Shown here one piece after another: positions 10,685 to 21,895 of a stretch of DNA of 64,000 nucleotides. The notes beneath the pieces were generated by a model. It saw only the letters and a program-made list of their open reading frames with translations, had not been told where the DNA came from and did not search any database. The stretch spans positions 73,582,001-73,646,000 of the forward strand of contig CM060833.1 of NCBI GenBank assembly GCA_030762175.1. Reading direction: 5' to 3'. The DNA is from Metallyticus violacea. Its lineage: Eukaryota; Arthropoda; Insecta; Mantodea; Metallyticidae. A program made the position numbers and the translations under genes. Position 1 is the stretch's first letter. Every line of letters begins with the position of its first letter.

Positions 10685-12724
10685 TATATCTATCTTCTTT
10701 TTTATTGTGCCTTGCAATTAAATCATTTAATATGTATGTACCTACTTTAACGTTCAATTCAGCCTTGTTGAGTATTGAATGGTTGACCATTTCCTTGTTA
10801 TAATTAATGTAAATTTTGCGCAACACTTCTCATGTAAATGAAACTACTTAAGGGTAATGATGTGTATGATTAAAGAGGTTTCAGATTGGTAGCTAGCGAA
10901 ATTGCTGAAAAATAATGTGTTTTATATATGTACAATATATACAATATAGTACGGAATTCTCTCACTAGAGGCCCCAAATGATTGCCTATAAAGTTTAGTT
11001 AATGTCTTGAATATATATATATACACTCCTTTAACGATGCCAAATAGCATGGAAATGCCTTAAAGTAAAGGACTCTGTGACTTTCATTTGTCTACATTCC
11101 ACGTCACTGCATCTCGGCAGGTATTACTCGATTATCACGTTATTAAGAATGTACACAATCACCAGAATTGGATACCCGTACCGACCAATACGAGTAGGGT
11201 TTTTTCCCCCCGAAGGCAACTACTTGGTTAATATAAAGGAGGGTGTGAGATTTATCCTTATGAGGCTCTCATAGGTATGTTGTCATCAACTGATAAACAA
11301 CTGCAGATATTGGGTTGTTCATTTATTCAACACTACCATTGTTCACCACTAGTAGGTATTACAGATCAACACAAAGACAACGGGTAAACATACTTAAGTT
11401 CACACATGTCGAAGTTGTACCCAAACTCGCGACCTTCGGCATATAACTATTCTTCTCACTGAGTATAATTATCAGGGCTGGCTGTCTTATATAGCAGTTT
11501 AGAAAGAAATGGAAATATATCATCTAAGATGACACCCCTACGTTTCTGATCAGATTGAGGTAATTCTAATCCAGATCTAGAATTGTAGAGCACTATTAGA
11601 GCAGTAGGTGCCTGCAGCCGTTTTACTACTGAAGAAACATCTTGATGCTATTTTAAAGTCCTACAATTAAGCTGACAAGTTACGGAAAAACCTGTAATTC
11701 GATGTTTTAAAAGCCCCTTAACCAGGGATAATACGAATTAATATGCCTCGAATCGAAGTTCTGGCTTAGAGAGCACAATCGCGTTAACTATTACATTGGC
11801 AGCCATCTCTACTTAGAGCATACGAGCATCTAGCCGGTTTAATTTCTTGTCGCTTGTTAATGTTGATCCGTATTTTTCCAAATGAATAAATCACGTTAGA
11901 TCATAAAGTTCTTTCAAGCGGATATTATCAGCCTCGCTGTGTGCAGTAACTTTACGACGCTTAATTCCCTTCCCTCTTCCTTTCTGATGATTTATCGTTT
12001 CTTTCTCTGCTCCCAGGCAACGTGCCAGCGATTGTGTGTTGTAGCGTGTGAATAAAACCATCCACCTCTTTCTTCCACAAGAAAAAGGATTGCATTTCGT
12101 GTTTATGGCTTGTTTTTATGCCATGCGTTGTCATTTTATTGCGTCTCCTCAGTGGTAGATTTAGGGGATTTAGTGATTAAGGGATACAGTGTCAGGTATA
12201 GAAGGTCTGTAGATCTTTTCTGGAGAGTAGAGTTCAGCGATGACTGAAAATTATGAAGAAATGTCATCTTACTCTGAAATAATGACCATTTGTTCAGCGA
12301 CAGAAGAAGATTACTTAGTTATGAGGTATTAAGACTATTTGAGCGCATCACTGATGAGATACATCGTGATCAGTGGAGTCTCTAACAACAAAAAAAGCAT
12401 TGAATGCTTAGAGCGATATAGTGAAGGAATAATATGACGTAGGTGTTCTTGAGATCACTGGTTGACTATTGTTTTCTAACTTTAGTAGTGACCTTTTCCT
12501 GTAAAAATAAATTCCCTGCCAAACGTTTCCATTTTATTTTTATTGTACAGTTTTAAAAACTGTTCTATATATCTTTTTATTTCTTTGTTCAATGTGAGCT
12601 GATCTGTTAATATAGTTAAATATGATACAATAGAGATTTAACAATTGTTACTTTATTTCACATCAATCTCAAATTATGTTATGTCTCTACCAATCAATAA
12701 ATCAATCAATCTTTTTAATCACGA
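10685..12724. other. AT-rich spacer, nothing recognised
   Basis: Scanned on both strands. Small frames at 11077-11274 and elsewhere show no motif. A short TA-rich run lies at about 11010-11025. Confidence 0.4.
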
Positions 12725-13500
12725 TCAGTTAGCTATACGAGGCAGAAATATGGGGAGTAGAGGGGTGCATGGAAATATGTTGATAAAATAATTAGAAGTT
12801 TTTGTAAAAAGATCGTAGGTTTACCGACAGCACCCCAAAATGGTATAGTGCAGCTAGAATTACTCGTAGATAGACATTCCACCAAAATAAAAATTATTAC
12901 AATAATTATGAAATACTTATTCAGAATTACAACATTGGAAGACAGTGATATTATTAAAGAATGTTTCAGTATCCAAGAGAAATGGAAAGGATCATGGTAT
13001 CTCAAAGTGCAAGAAATTTTACAACAGGTTTAGAAAACTTAAGGATGAATAAGGAATACCAAAAGAGAGGATAAGAAATAAACCTCAGATTGAAAGACAA
13101 GTAATATTTGGCCAGTTCATTGAGACTTTATAGGGAAATAAAATAGTATTGGGTAGGGGAAAATATATAGAACAACGTGATAAAGCTGACTGGGAAAGTT
13201 TTTCATAGGCTAGGACTGGAGTTATGAATTTAAAAGTGTTAAGATATGATAAAGGAGAAACCGATACGGATTTTCATTGTTTATTACACTGCAAGCAAGC
13301 AAAGTTATGGGGAGAACAGACTTGGCAGCAAACATGGAAGAATTTACGTGGGGAAATATTAATTAGAAATATTTTAACTGTGCGAGGAGAGAAGAACATA
13401 TAAGTGATAGGAAACTATTTGAGCAAAGTTAGAGAGAAATGGATAATAATGATTAAGAGGAAGATAGAGGGAAACGTAATCTTAGAAGTATAATAGGTTA
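12725..13500 (+). pseudogene. LINE reverse transcriptase C-terminal remnant
   Basis: Plus-strand frames resemble the part of a LINE ORF2 downstream of the reverse-transcriptase core. A degenerate YGAEIWG-like start lies near 12735, an uninterrupted 61-codon stretch at 12848-13033, then a Cys/His segment (about 13280-13320) followed by QTWQQTWKNLRGEILIRN near 13318-13371. Several stops and frame changes make it non-functional. The same order of motifs is seen in the remnant at 15690-16545, so both probably belong to related families of Jockey/R1/Loa type. The clade is inference. Confidence 0.55.
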
Positions 13501-15115
13501 GATAAGCATAAACAAGGATAGAATAATACAGCAATATGATGGTCACAAATTCAATAATATACCAGGAGTTGTGTGTATTGGGATCAGAATATAAACAAGC
13601 AACTCTAAAAACAAAATATCTAAAAAGTAAGATTAGCATTATTTTATTTTTAGACTTTGTTTTGAAATGAATTGATAAAATACATATATTTGAATGTGTT
13701 ATGTTATTTAGTCTATTGGGACATTTTCAATAAATTTCCACTGCAGTTTCAAACACAGTCCAATGTATTCTAAAAAGCACATAATCAAAATAGTTTAAAA
13801 TATAAATATAAATTAAAATCGATTGAACTAAAACAAAATTCTTCTAATTAATAAAATTAACTATTGATATACACATTTTCTACTTCAAAACACAACATTT
13901 TAAATACATACTTCTTTGTGAAAGGAAAATTTGCAATTAATAAAATATTATATTTGTTCTAATATTTACATAATGAACCTCTGATCTTATTTCTGGTCGT
14001 GTAAATAATGCTTTATAACGTTCATCAAATCTCTAGCTCAATATTATTCTTACTACCTTTTTGACATATTAACATTTTCATAAGTGTGAGCTACTAACCC
14101 ATAGTTAAATTCCATACACTATTTAACTTTCTAATAATGTACAAAAATATGTTTTAACCTTTTGAATACAAGTTTCCTAAAATTAAATATCTCTAGATAA
14201 CTTACTACACATTTTCCGAGTGTGATACTTCCAAGACAATTTTGAATCAACAGATTGTGTTTCATATCCTTAAAAGTAAAAAAAAATGTTATATGAGTTT
14301 CATTTTGATTAAATTACAAACAGTTCATTAAACCATTTGACCAGATTTGAGTTGGCAGAAATTAATACACAAATATATTAATTGTTATATTTACACAATT
14401 TAATTTTTTTCCCCTTAGGACTCTGTCTTCAGCATATAAAACTTGAAAATCTGGTAGATTAGGAATAAGATAATCAGTCATTATAATAAACAAAAAATAA
14501 CTCAATATCGAGCCTTCATGACTTACCAAATACAAACGCAGAAAATCGTGGAGTGTTGACGTGAGAGTTGTGTTAAATTTTGCGACAAAGTTAAGCTGAT
14601 TACAAAACGAGTAGCAATAGAAATGTGAAAAAGCTACCTTTAACATTATCCATGTAAGTACAATAAATTATTCTTCACTTTAAAGATTATCAGAGATGAT
14701 TATATGTATAAGATTTGTATCTAGCCTCTTTTAATGCTTAATTAAACATTACTTGGGCTATTATGCTAAATGCAATTTTGTATGCATTTTTCAACAAATG
14801 ATACCTGATACCTTCTAATTTGACATTTGCTTATAAATGTCCTTTTCTGATTAATGTGCAAGATTGAAAGTTTCTGCTGGCAAATAACATTACCTTAATT
14901 TCTCAAAAAAAAGTTTTCTGGATCATTATGTCTTTAAAATATGCGCAGATATATTTCCATCCCCGTTTTCCGTGTTTGTTCCAAAGGCATCTGCATATCG
15001 CTAATACTCCCATTCTTCGACAAACAATGTCTTGAAACTCAGTTAGTTTCCTAATATTTTGCGGGGATGATCATGCTTTTTACATGCATAATTTTTCGTA
15101 TTAACATTTAACTAT
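13501..15115. other. AT-rich spacer, nothing recognised
   Basis: Very AT-rich. The minus-strand 94-codon frame at 14362-14646 has no recognisable domain. Confidence 0.35.
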
Positions 15116-15119
15116 AGAA

Positions 15120-15310
15120 ACACCTTCATGGGAGGCATTTTCCATCATCAGGAGGAGTGGTGAAGGCTGCGGAGGCGATTCTGAAGGAGCTGTCAAAATT
15201 GGTTTCCAGCATGTCTTTGAAGACCGTCAGAAAATCTGGGACAGGTGCATTGCATATAACGGAACTACTTTGAGAAAGACCAAAATGATGATGAGCAAAG
15301 GTATGTTGTC
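15120..15310 (+). pseudogene. mariner transposase C-terminal remnant
   Basis: The frames give, in order, GRHF-like, EAILKEL-like and KIWDRCIAYNGTT strings. These correspond to the C-terminus of mariner (SETMAR-like DD34D) transposases, where a basic -RW-KCI-NG-YFE segment precedes the stop. Two frame changes are needed. Neither the catalytic region nor a terminal inverted repeat was found nearby. Confidence 0.5.
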
Positions 15311-15689
15311 AAATGATAATTATTTATTGAGGAGCCCGTATATAAGCAGTTGTTAGCTAGAGTATCTAAATAAAAGGGGAAAATGTGGGATAAAAATAAA
15401 GTTCTGGAAACCTGATAGGCGCGCACTACGGCAGGGGAATAGTAGAGTAGAAAAACAGAGATCGTAAAGTTGTCCTTGGTCTATGACGTCACTTGATGTT
15501 ACAATTTTAACACGTGGCTGCAGCTTGCTTGGTGGTGTTAAAAAAATAGTGTTTGGAGAAGAAGGCGCTCTGCCGTGACTCAGTAGTTAGGTTTATTTTT
15601 ACCTCTTCGATTCCCACGCCTTTATAAATGCTTGCTTCTTATTTATGTGCAATTGCGTTTTGTGTTGCCTATGCGTAGTGCATAATAAA
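15311..15689. other. Spacer with a CRE-type octamer
   Basis: No coding sequence. A palindromic TGACGTCA lies at 15484-15491 in a locally GC-richer stretch (15410-15560). Confidence 0.3.
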
Positions 15690-16545
15690 AATATACAGGC
15701 ATTAAAGATTCTAATAAAAATATTGAAAACTCCACTGAGAACAATGCAAATGGTATACAGGGGGGTTGTGAGGTCAACTATGGCGTACGGGGCCGAAATT
15801 TGGGGGTGGGAAAACACAAAGAAACTGAATTAGGTACAAACGCAGTTTCTAAAACGGTTGCTACAAGTAGGAATGGGTACAGCAAATTGTGAGGTTCTTA
15901 AAGAGTTTGGTATTTCTAACGAAAGTGTGAATTTAAAAATAAGAACAATTAAATACCGGTTAAGAATAATACGGGGGGGGGGGTTCGAACTCTTCTTCGA
16001 ACAGTTTGTCTAAGGGAGCAAATAAGGAAAGAGTGGGATACGGGATGGTCTAGGAAATAAGTAAAAGCTTTCCCAAAATTGGATTAGGGTATATTTGGTT
16101 AAGGGGAGAGGACTTTACACGAAATAGTTGGAAAATAGTTAACAGACGTTTGCGAGATATAAGTAGGCAAAATATTTTGTCTCAATGCGCAGAAAAAGTA
16201 TCGCTAATCTGCAGGCTCAAATACATCCGGTGGGAGGGGGGATTATCTAGATATATGTGGCAGGGAAGAAAGAAGTGGTCTCGCATGGCTCAAAATAGGG
16301 GCTTGGAAAGGAAATAAACAGTTAATGCTCTCGGGGAAAGAGTTTGTCCATTGTGCGGAGAAGACGATACCTAGAGGCATATTTTGTCAGAATGCAGGGA
16401 AACGGAGATTTTAAGAAATGAGCATTTATCACCGCAATTTCTGAATTCAAATAGAAGTTTGACATCTGTTGGGGAGTGTTGGTGCATGCGAAATACCCAA
16501 TTTGAGAACACCCGACAAAAAACGTTAATGGCTATAAGAGTGTGA
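15690..16545 (+). pseudogene. LINE ORF2 C-terminal remnant with CCHC-like segment
   Basis: Plus-strand frames read YRGVVRSTMAYGAEIWGW around 15755-15810, then FLKRLLQVGMGTANCEVLK near 15848-15904, features of the region after the reverse-transcriptase core in arthropod Jockey/R1/I-type LINEs. Near 16345-16395 the string CPLCGEDDT followed by HILSEC gives a C-X2-C-X7-H-X4-C pattern like the C-terminal zinc knuckle of these proteins. Stops and frameshifts are present, and an 11-base G run at 15973-15983 lies inside the coding remnant. The closest relative in the window is the remnant at 12725-13500. Confidence 0.7.
15973..15983. repeat. Poly-G run
   Basis: Eleven consecutive G bases inside the LINE remnant, unusual in such AT-rich DNA. 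May be real slippage or an assembly or basecalling artefact. Confidence 0.8.
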
Positions 16546-16608
16546 TGTAAGTTTATCAATGTGTTTGTATATTTGTATGTATGCGTGCAAAGCTGTATCT
16601 ATGCAGGT

Positions 16609-16641
16609 ATGTGTATGTGTGTGTGTGTGTGTGTGTGTGTT
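16609..16641. repeat. (GT)n microsatellite
   Basis: Mostly uninterrupted GT repeat following a TGTATG-rich stretch that starts near 16560. Confidence 0.9.
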
Positions 16642-17168
16642 GTGGTCATCTTGATTGTTACAAGGACGATATTAGCATGCACGATCGTAGGGCCCATGCA
16701 ACAGTTGTACTTATTGGGTGTATTTTAAAACTGATACAACAAAAAGTCCATTACCACTTATGGGCATGATAGCAGAAAAATTGTGAGGTTCTGTTTCTTG
16801 TAAACATTATATTCCATTCTTATATTCGGAATGTCACAACAATTATTGCAAGAATTTATCCCTTGTGTTTATCTAGAGCCTTTAGCGTGAGATTCCATAA
16901 AAATTCAATATTCATTAACAAATAATTAGCATGAAAGGATACAGCGGGCACTTCTCTATTAACTTTTGTACTACTTCTAGGTTTTCCTCTTATTAATTGC
17001 TGTTCTCTTTATAGGAAGGTCTCTTTGAAAATTATTCGTGCAAACACAAAAATTGTAGCACTAGTTTGTTTTCAACGTTAACTTGGCAACGTGGTGACTA
17101 TTCAGATACGATGTAAATAGTTATAAACTATTACGAAGTTTAGTCTGTCTTGATAGAGCCCTCATATA
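16642..17168. other. AT-rich spacer, nothing recognised
   Basis: No coding sequence, RNA or known repeat seen. Confidence 0.4.
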
Positions 17169-17901
17169 TACAGAGGATGCCAAAAATGTATACCCATTTC
17201 AAGCAAAGAAAAAACTGTGTTAACGTAACAAAACTGAATTCACACAAATAAAAAATTATGAGCACTTAGACTTTTACAGTTACAACAGTTGCTCAAAATG
17301 CCCACCATCGGCATCGATACACTTCTGAGTACTTGAACTACTGATTGAGCAACTTTTGCGAAAGTGTCCTCAGCGATTGCAGCACATGCCGTTTCAATTA
17401 CTTTCCAAAGTGCTGCCAGTGTAGCTGGTTCTCTATGCATACTGTACCATCAGTTTCAAATTTGTCTCGAATGCATGCAATTGTTACTCGCATTGGCGGT
17501 TCTGTACTGTACACACGTCTCTATTGCCTTTGAACTTCAACATTCTCCAATATTGTTTGTATTCCAATACTATTTTAAAATTGCTTTCCGCTTTTCAAAC
17601 GATAATCTTGGCTCCATTTTGTTGTAGCAACGCTAGTATAACGTAATGTGAGTCACGTCTGTTTATGGCACATCATACGATAATCTTGGCCTCATTTCTT
17701 CATTGTTGATTAACGATAATCTTGGCTTTATTTGTTCATTGTTGATTTATCTGTCACGTAGCTACATTATCATCATGTATGTGAGTAACATCTTTTACAG
17801 AACATCATACTACACATCACTGTTGTTTTTCGGTCCAACTTTGAAATATTTAAATAGATATCTACTGTGAAAGTGCGTATACATTTTTGGCACCCTCGGT
17901 A
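17169..17901 (-). mobile_element. Tc1/mariner (IS630-type) deletion derivative with TIRs and TA duplications
   Basis: The ends are inverted repeats: 17171-17193 (core GATGCCAAAAATGTATAC) and 17877-17899 (its reverse complement), 21 of 23 matching. They are flanked by TA at 17169-17170 and 17900-17901, the target duplication of this superfamily. On the minus strand, a piece around 17440-17540 (RVYSTEPPMRVTIACIRDKF) looks like the transposase N-terminal helix-turn-helix region. A piece around 17270-17400 (ATLAALWKVI-like, and CRWW-F near the stop, echoing the family ending D-GGHFE) looks like the C-terminus. The catalytic DDE core between them is absent, so the 0.73-kb element is an internal deletion derivative. 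GATAATCTTGGC occurs three times on the plus strand between 17600 and 17725. Confidence 0.8.
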
Positions 17902-18443
17902 GATTCCAAATCAAAGTTCCCATTCCTTCTAATGAATACTAGTTGCAGGAGATCCAACAGTTGTCCAGAGTTAGAGGGTAGAGTTAAAGACCTCAAAGGG
18001 TTTCCGGATTGGGAAAAAGCCATCTCATGTAATGTGCTAGTTCTAAAGCTGTATGGGTCGGTTATGTGATCAAAATGTATGCAAGCCTCGTCCAGAAAGC
18101 CACAAATTGCCTCTCAGATGCCGCTCATACACTTTTCTTGCATTCATGAAGCATTCATTCACATTCCTTTATGCTGCTCTTCCAAGCCATACTCAAGGGC
18201 TTCATGACAGCGTTCTCGAGCCTTAATTTCATGACTTAAGCGATATTGTGCTTTAGGCTTCTCTGGATTATTTACTGTTTTCTTGAAATGGGCCGCTATC
18301 GCTACCGATTGTCTTGGCTGTGTTTTTCTTTTTAATTTGCTTTCACTTTGGGCTTCAGATGGAAACCTCTTACTATGGAGATGAGCAATACGATCCAAAA
18401 AATACTTTCTAATGGTTCTGTTTGCAACGATGTACAAATGTTG
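17902..18443. other. Spacer, nothing firmly recognised
   Basis: Short frames on both strands (17887-18069 plus, 18159-18437 minus). The minus-strand frame is lysine/arginine-rich but matches no family I can name. Confidence 0.3.
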
Positions 18444-18444
18444 C

Positions 18445-18485
<41 letters not shown>

Positions 18486-18495
18486 GTAGTAGTAT

Positions 18496-18594
<99 letters not shown>

Positions 18595-18602
18595 AAGAAG
18601 AA
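18445..18602. repeat. Compound (ATA)n-(TAG)n microsatellite
   Basis: About 13 AAT-type units, then roughly 36 TAG/AGT units with one interruption near 18493, ending in GAAGAAG. The long low-complexity frames on both strands (runs of Ser, Thr, Leu, Ile or Tyr) are products of this repeat, not genes. Confidence 0.97.
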
Positions 18603-18616
18603 TTAATATTATTAGC

Positions 18617-18754
18617 GTTGGAATGTCCAATTATATGCGCTTGCCACAAATTCTCAATTTTCTATGCCTTTTTTCAGCCACTTCAAGTTTATTCTCACGT
18701 GTGAGAATCATGTATAAGCTAAAAATAGCCGCGATCGACGAATTATTTAAGGTG
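18617..18754 (+). repeat. 138-bp direct repeat, copy A
   Basis: Roughly three-quarters identical to 19902-20039 in the same orientation. Shared stretches include ATGCGCTTGCCACAA (copy B ATGCACTTGCCACAA), ATAAGCTAAAAATA and the final AATTATTTAAG. The two copies flank the transposon at 18777-19811, and each is followed within a few bases or tens of bases by a transposon end. Identity unknown. Confidence 0.75.
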
Positions 18755-18776
18755 GGCGGATTTTAACTGGAGAATG

Positions 18777-19811
18777 TAGTAATATAGAACCTTCATTTGG
18801 ACGCGTGGTCGGGTTAACGGGGATTTGCCTGTCCTTTTTCTAACCTGTTCTATTCTCCTATCTATTTCCCCGCCTTCCATCTACTGACACGAAGTCTTTG
18901 TGCTGTATAGAGCACGTGTTTCAGTATTATAGTGCGTTAGTGCTGTTATAATGACAAAAAGTTCGTGTACTTTAGCACACAGAATTTTCATGTATGATTT
19001 CTATGTGACAAACTTATGCCTCTACACGAGTGAGATAGCAATTTATAGGTAGATTCCCTGCTGTTCGTGCGTCTCACAGAGAAACGGTTCGTAATATTGC
19101 GAATAGATTTAGGAAAACGGGATTTGTTCTTGATAAAGAAACCCAAATAAAAACGCCGTGTTCTTACAGAGGAAAAACTCTATCATATCGGAGAAAAGTT
19201 AAAACGAAGTTCAAAGAAATCTCCAAAAAGTTTGCTTAGAAATTTCACAAATCTCGGTTTAAAATGTCATTAAACTTTCAAAATTAAACCCCTATGAGAT
19301 AATTGTGGTTCAGGAATTGCAGCCAAGCGATAAGGTGAGTAAAGTTAATTTCTCTATTGGATGTTGGATAATGTTAATGTTCACTCTATTAACCCTCGTT
19401 TAATTTTTTTTTTTTTTAATGGACGACACATGGGTACCTGCCATGTAGTGAAACAATAGATACTGGAGTGCAGAAAAGTCAGATATTGTACACGAAATTT
19501 CATTGTCTAACCATAAAATTATTGTTCGGCCTGCTGTGAATGCTTAAGAATTATAGGGTCTATAAGAAGAGACGTTGTGCAATTTCAGAAGAAGAATTAA
19601 TGCAAATTTTCCTAAAAGGTATAAGAGATCATCTCCAACATCATCTATGACGAAAAAAATGGTTATTGAAGTTATAATTTGAATGAGAAATCTATGAGCT
19701 TGAATTTAAGGTGCTGTGAAATCTGACTTCGCCGGGAAACAGCATGCTTCCCGGTGTCAAGCAAATCTCCGCAAACCGGCCACGCGTCCAAACGAGAGCT
19801 TTGTATTACTG
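18777..19811 (+). mobile_element. DNA transposon with mariner-type transposase remnant and TIRs
   Basis: Inverted ends: the left begins TAGTAATATAG and reads TTTGGACGCGTGGTCGG at about 18796-18812; the right, reverse complemented, begins CAGTAATACAA and reads TTTGGACGCGTGGCCGG. A TA follows the right end at 19812-19813. Plus-strand frames read SHRETVRNIANRFRKTGF-like near 19070-19125 (N-terminal helix-turn-helix), YEIIVVQELQPSDKV near 19291-19340, and NRYWSAEK then VHEISL-like near 19450-19520, in the order found in IS630/mariner transposases. Several frameshifts and stops are present and the C-terminal half is missing. The CAGT-type end recalls pogo-group elements, so the exact subfamily is uncertain. 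Confidence 0.65.
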
Positions 19812-19901
19812 TAGAGTTAAGTAATACTATCCACAGAAGATTTATAAATGACGAGGCTCTTCTCTTTACAGGATTTTTAAAATATTGCTGGATTAAACAA
19901 T

Positions 19902-20039
19902 GTCGGAATGTACAATAATATGCACTTGCCACAAGTGCGCAATTTCAGATGTCATTTTTCAGCAACTGCAGATACGACATTGTTATGAGAATGTACGTAT
20001 AAGCTAAAAATAACCGCAGTCGACAAATTATTTAAGATG
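19902..20039 (+). repeat. 138-bp direct repeat, copy B
   Basis: Partner of 18617-18754, in the same orientation and of the same length. It ends two bases before the left end of the Tigger-like element at 20042. Confidence 0.75.
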
Positions 20040-20041
20040 AA

Positions 20042-21325
20042 CAATATAACCCCGCCAGTCCGAACTAATTGGGACAGTAGCCTGTTCGGATTGGTAAAAA
20101 TTCGGATTAACGGGATTAATGTATAATCAATGTAATTAGCACTATACAACATATATACGAAGTCGACAAGTGAATTACACTCGGTTGTTGTAACTGCGGT
20201 GTTATTTTTTGTGACGTGAACGCCATTGAAAGTGAGCTCGTGAAGGTCATTCGCTCTTGGCCGTATGGTTCATGGGTATTTTGTTCATCTTCCTGGAACT
20301 AGGATTTGAGCAGTCAATATGTTGTTTGTTCCGAGTTCAGTTGATTTGCACATGCAGTATCATCACAAAATGCAGTGAATGCTTTTAGTGGATTTATTGT
20401 GTTGTATCGTGCTTAGTTGTGTTTTTAATCCAGTGAAATTTTAATTTTTAATTTTTGCTGTTTGATTAAAAATAGTAGGCAAACGAAACTATGGTTCTTG
20501 TTCATTAAGAGATACACTTGAAGTTTTAAAACGCTTAGATAAAGGCGAAATTAGCAACTGAATTCGTGTCGGAAAAGCGACGATAAGTGATTGGAAGAAC
20601 AATGGAGTCAAGCCAGAACAATTTTGTGTAACTGTGACCGAGAAAGTAATCGAGGAGCGCCATACATAAAATGACAAGCGTTGGCCATCACTTTTTTCAT
20701 GGCTTACTGAAGTTTTACATTTCATGAAGCAAATCCCAGGCTGTGAAAAAGCAGAGGAAACATATGAAGGAATGGTCATCAGCTGACGCAGAAGATCAAG
20801 TTATGACTGATCAGTAAATAATTCAGATGAAGAGGATGCAGTTCCACTACCTGGAATTGCTCATTTGGGTTCTTCAAATAGAATATTCATAAGTATAACA
20901 TTTTATACAAGTGTTAATATTCAGGGCGCAAATTTTAAATATATATTATTTTTACTTTTATTCTATTCATTAAATAGTTCTAAACCCGTATTTTGCTCTT
21001 CTCTATTAACAATACTATAAATTGGCTTTCTTCTGTCGCAAAATGGCTTGAAAAAGTTAAGTGTAAACATTCAATTATTACAGTTTTGTAAGTCAAGTTG
21101 ACAGGAATTATATTTAAATTCCTAAGTTATTCGTGAAATAGTGCTAATAAATATTACTTGAAGGTCTGAGCTTTCCAGATAAATTTATTCACTACGTTCG
21201 TGAATTTTTAGGAATCTCAGACCCTATCCTGATATTACTTCTAATAATTTTCCTTTCAACAAAATTTAGGTTCGAATTATTTAGGTTTTCGGACTGATGG
21301 CGTTCGGATTGGCGGGGTTGTACTG
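20042..21325 (+). mobile_element. pogo/Tigger-like element, internally deleted
   Basis: The terminal inverted repeats match at 21 of 24 positions: left 20042 CAATATAACCCCGCCAGTCC, and right end, reverse complemented, CAGTACAACCCCGCCAATCC, with TA outside the right end at 21326-21327. The CAGTACAACCCC-type end is characteristic of the pogo/Tigger group. Near 20495-20675 the plus strand encodes a CENP-B-type helix-turn-helix segment (LEVLKRLDKGEISN, then GKATISDWKNN and VTEKVIEERHT), with a stop at codon 20 of that stretch. After 20815 an acidic NNSDEEDA piece recalls the C-terminal tail. The DDE domain is missing, so this is a non-autonomous derivative. Confidence 0.75.
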
Positions 21326-21784
21326 TATATAGAAAACGACATAAGTCGACAAGGTTGGAAATTTTTGGAACTTAAGTTGGCTTTTCTATAGCGATCAATG
21401 ATAAAAGCCGCCTTTTTCTTCCCTGAGAAATATTAGTGGAATAATGGATAAACTTTTAATTCAATGTCCTCGTTTTCTGAAAAGTATGAATTTTTAAGCA
21501 ATTTTCTATTACATTTAGCAAAAAAATAAATATATTTTATACAAGCTCGTGCTATGATGATAAAAACACCATTGTTTCCAAAATAACCATAGGATTTTTT
21601 CAGTTACTGAAATAAATCAATAATTTGCCAAAATATATGTGCATATAACTGTTAAAAAGTTCGTAAACTTAATATCGTTTGCTATCCCGAGACATGTAAT
21701 AATGTGCAGATTAAAATACAGCCCGAACTCTAAACTGCAATTAATTAGTATCGCAAATAATATTGATTGATTGAGTTATTTACG
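21326..21784. other. AT-rich spacer, nothing recognised
   Basis: No coding or repeat signal found on either strand. Confidence 0.4.
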
Positions 21785-21895
21785 GACTCTTTAACAACTC
21801 AGGTCATCAGTGTTCCATTCTATTCAGAGCATGAAACGGCCGACAAATTTTGCTCAGAGACCTCTTCTTTCAGGCTTGAGGTTCTCACTGTTCCA
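21785..21895 (-). mobile_element. SINE-2 copy 2, 3' half only
   Basis: CAGGTCATCAGTGTTCC, GAGCATGAAACGGCCGACAAA and GCTCAGAGACCTCTTCTTTC match the 3' end of SINE-2 (reverse-oriented as at 50096-50347). The tRNA-like head is absent, as expected for a 5'-truncated insertion. Confidence 0.75.

Noticed and set aside
14362..14646. 94-codon minus-strand frame
   Set aside because: Same reasoning: Phe/Leu/Tyr-rich translation of AT-rich DNA with no recognised domain.
18332..18766. Long frames on both strands encoding Ser, Thr, Leu, Ile or Tyr runs
   Set aside because: They are translations of the compound ATA/TAG microsatellite, which is open in several frames by composition alone.
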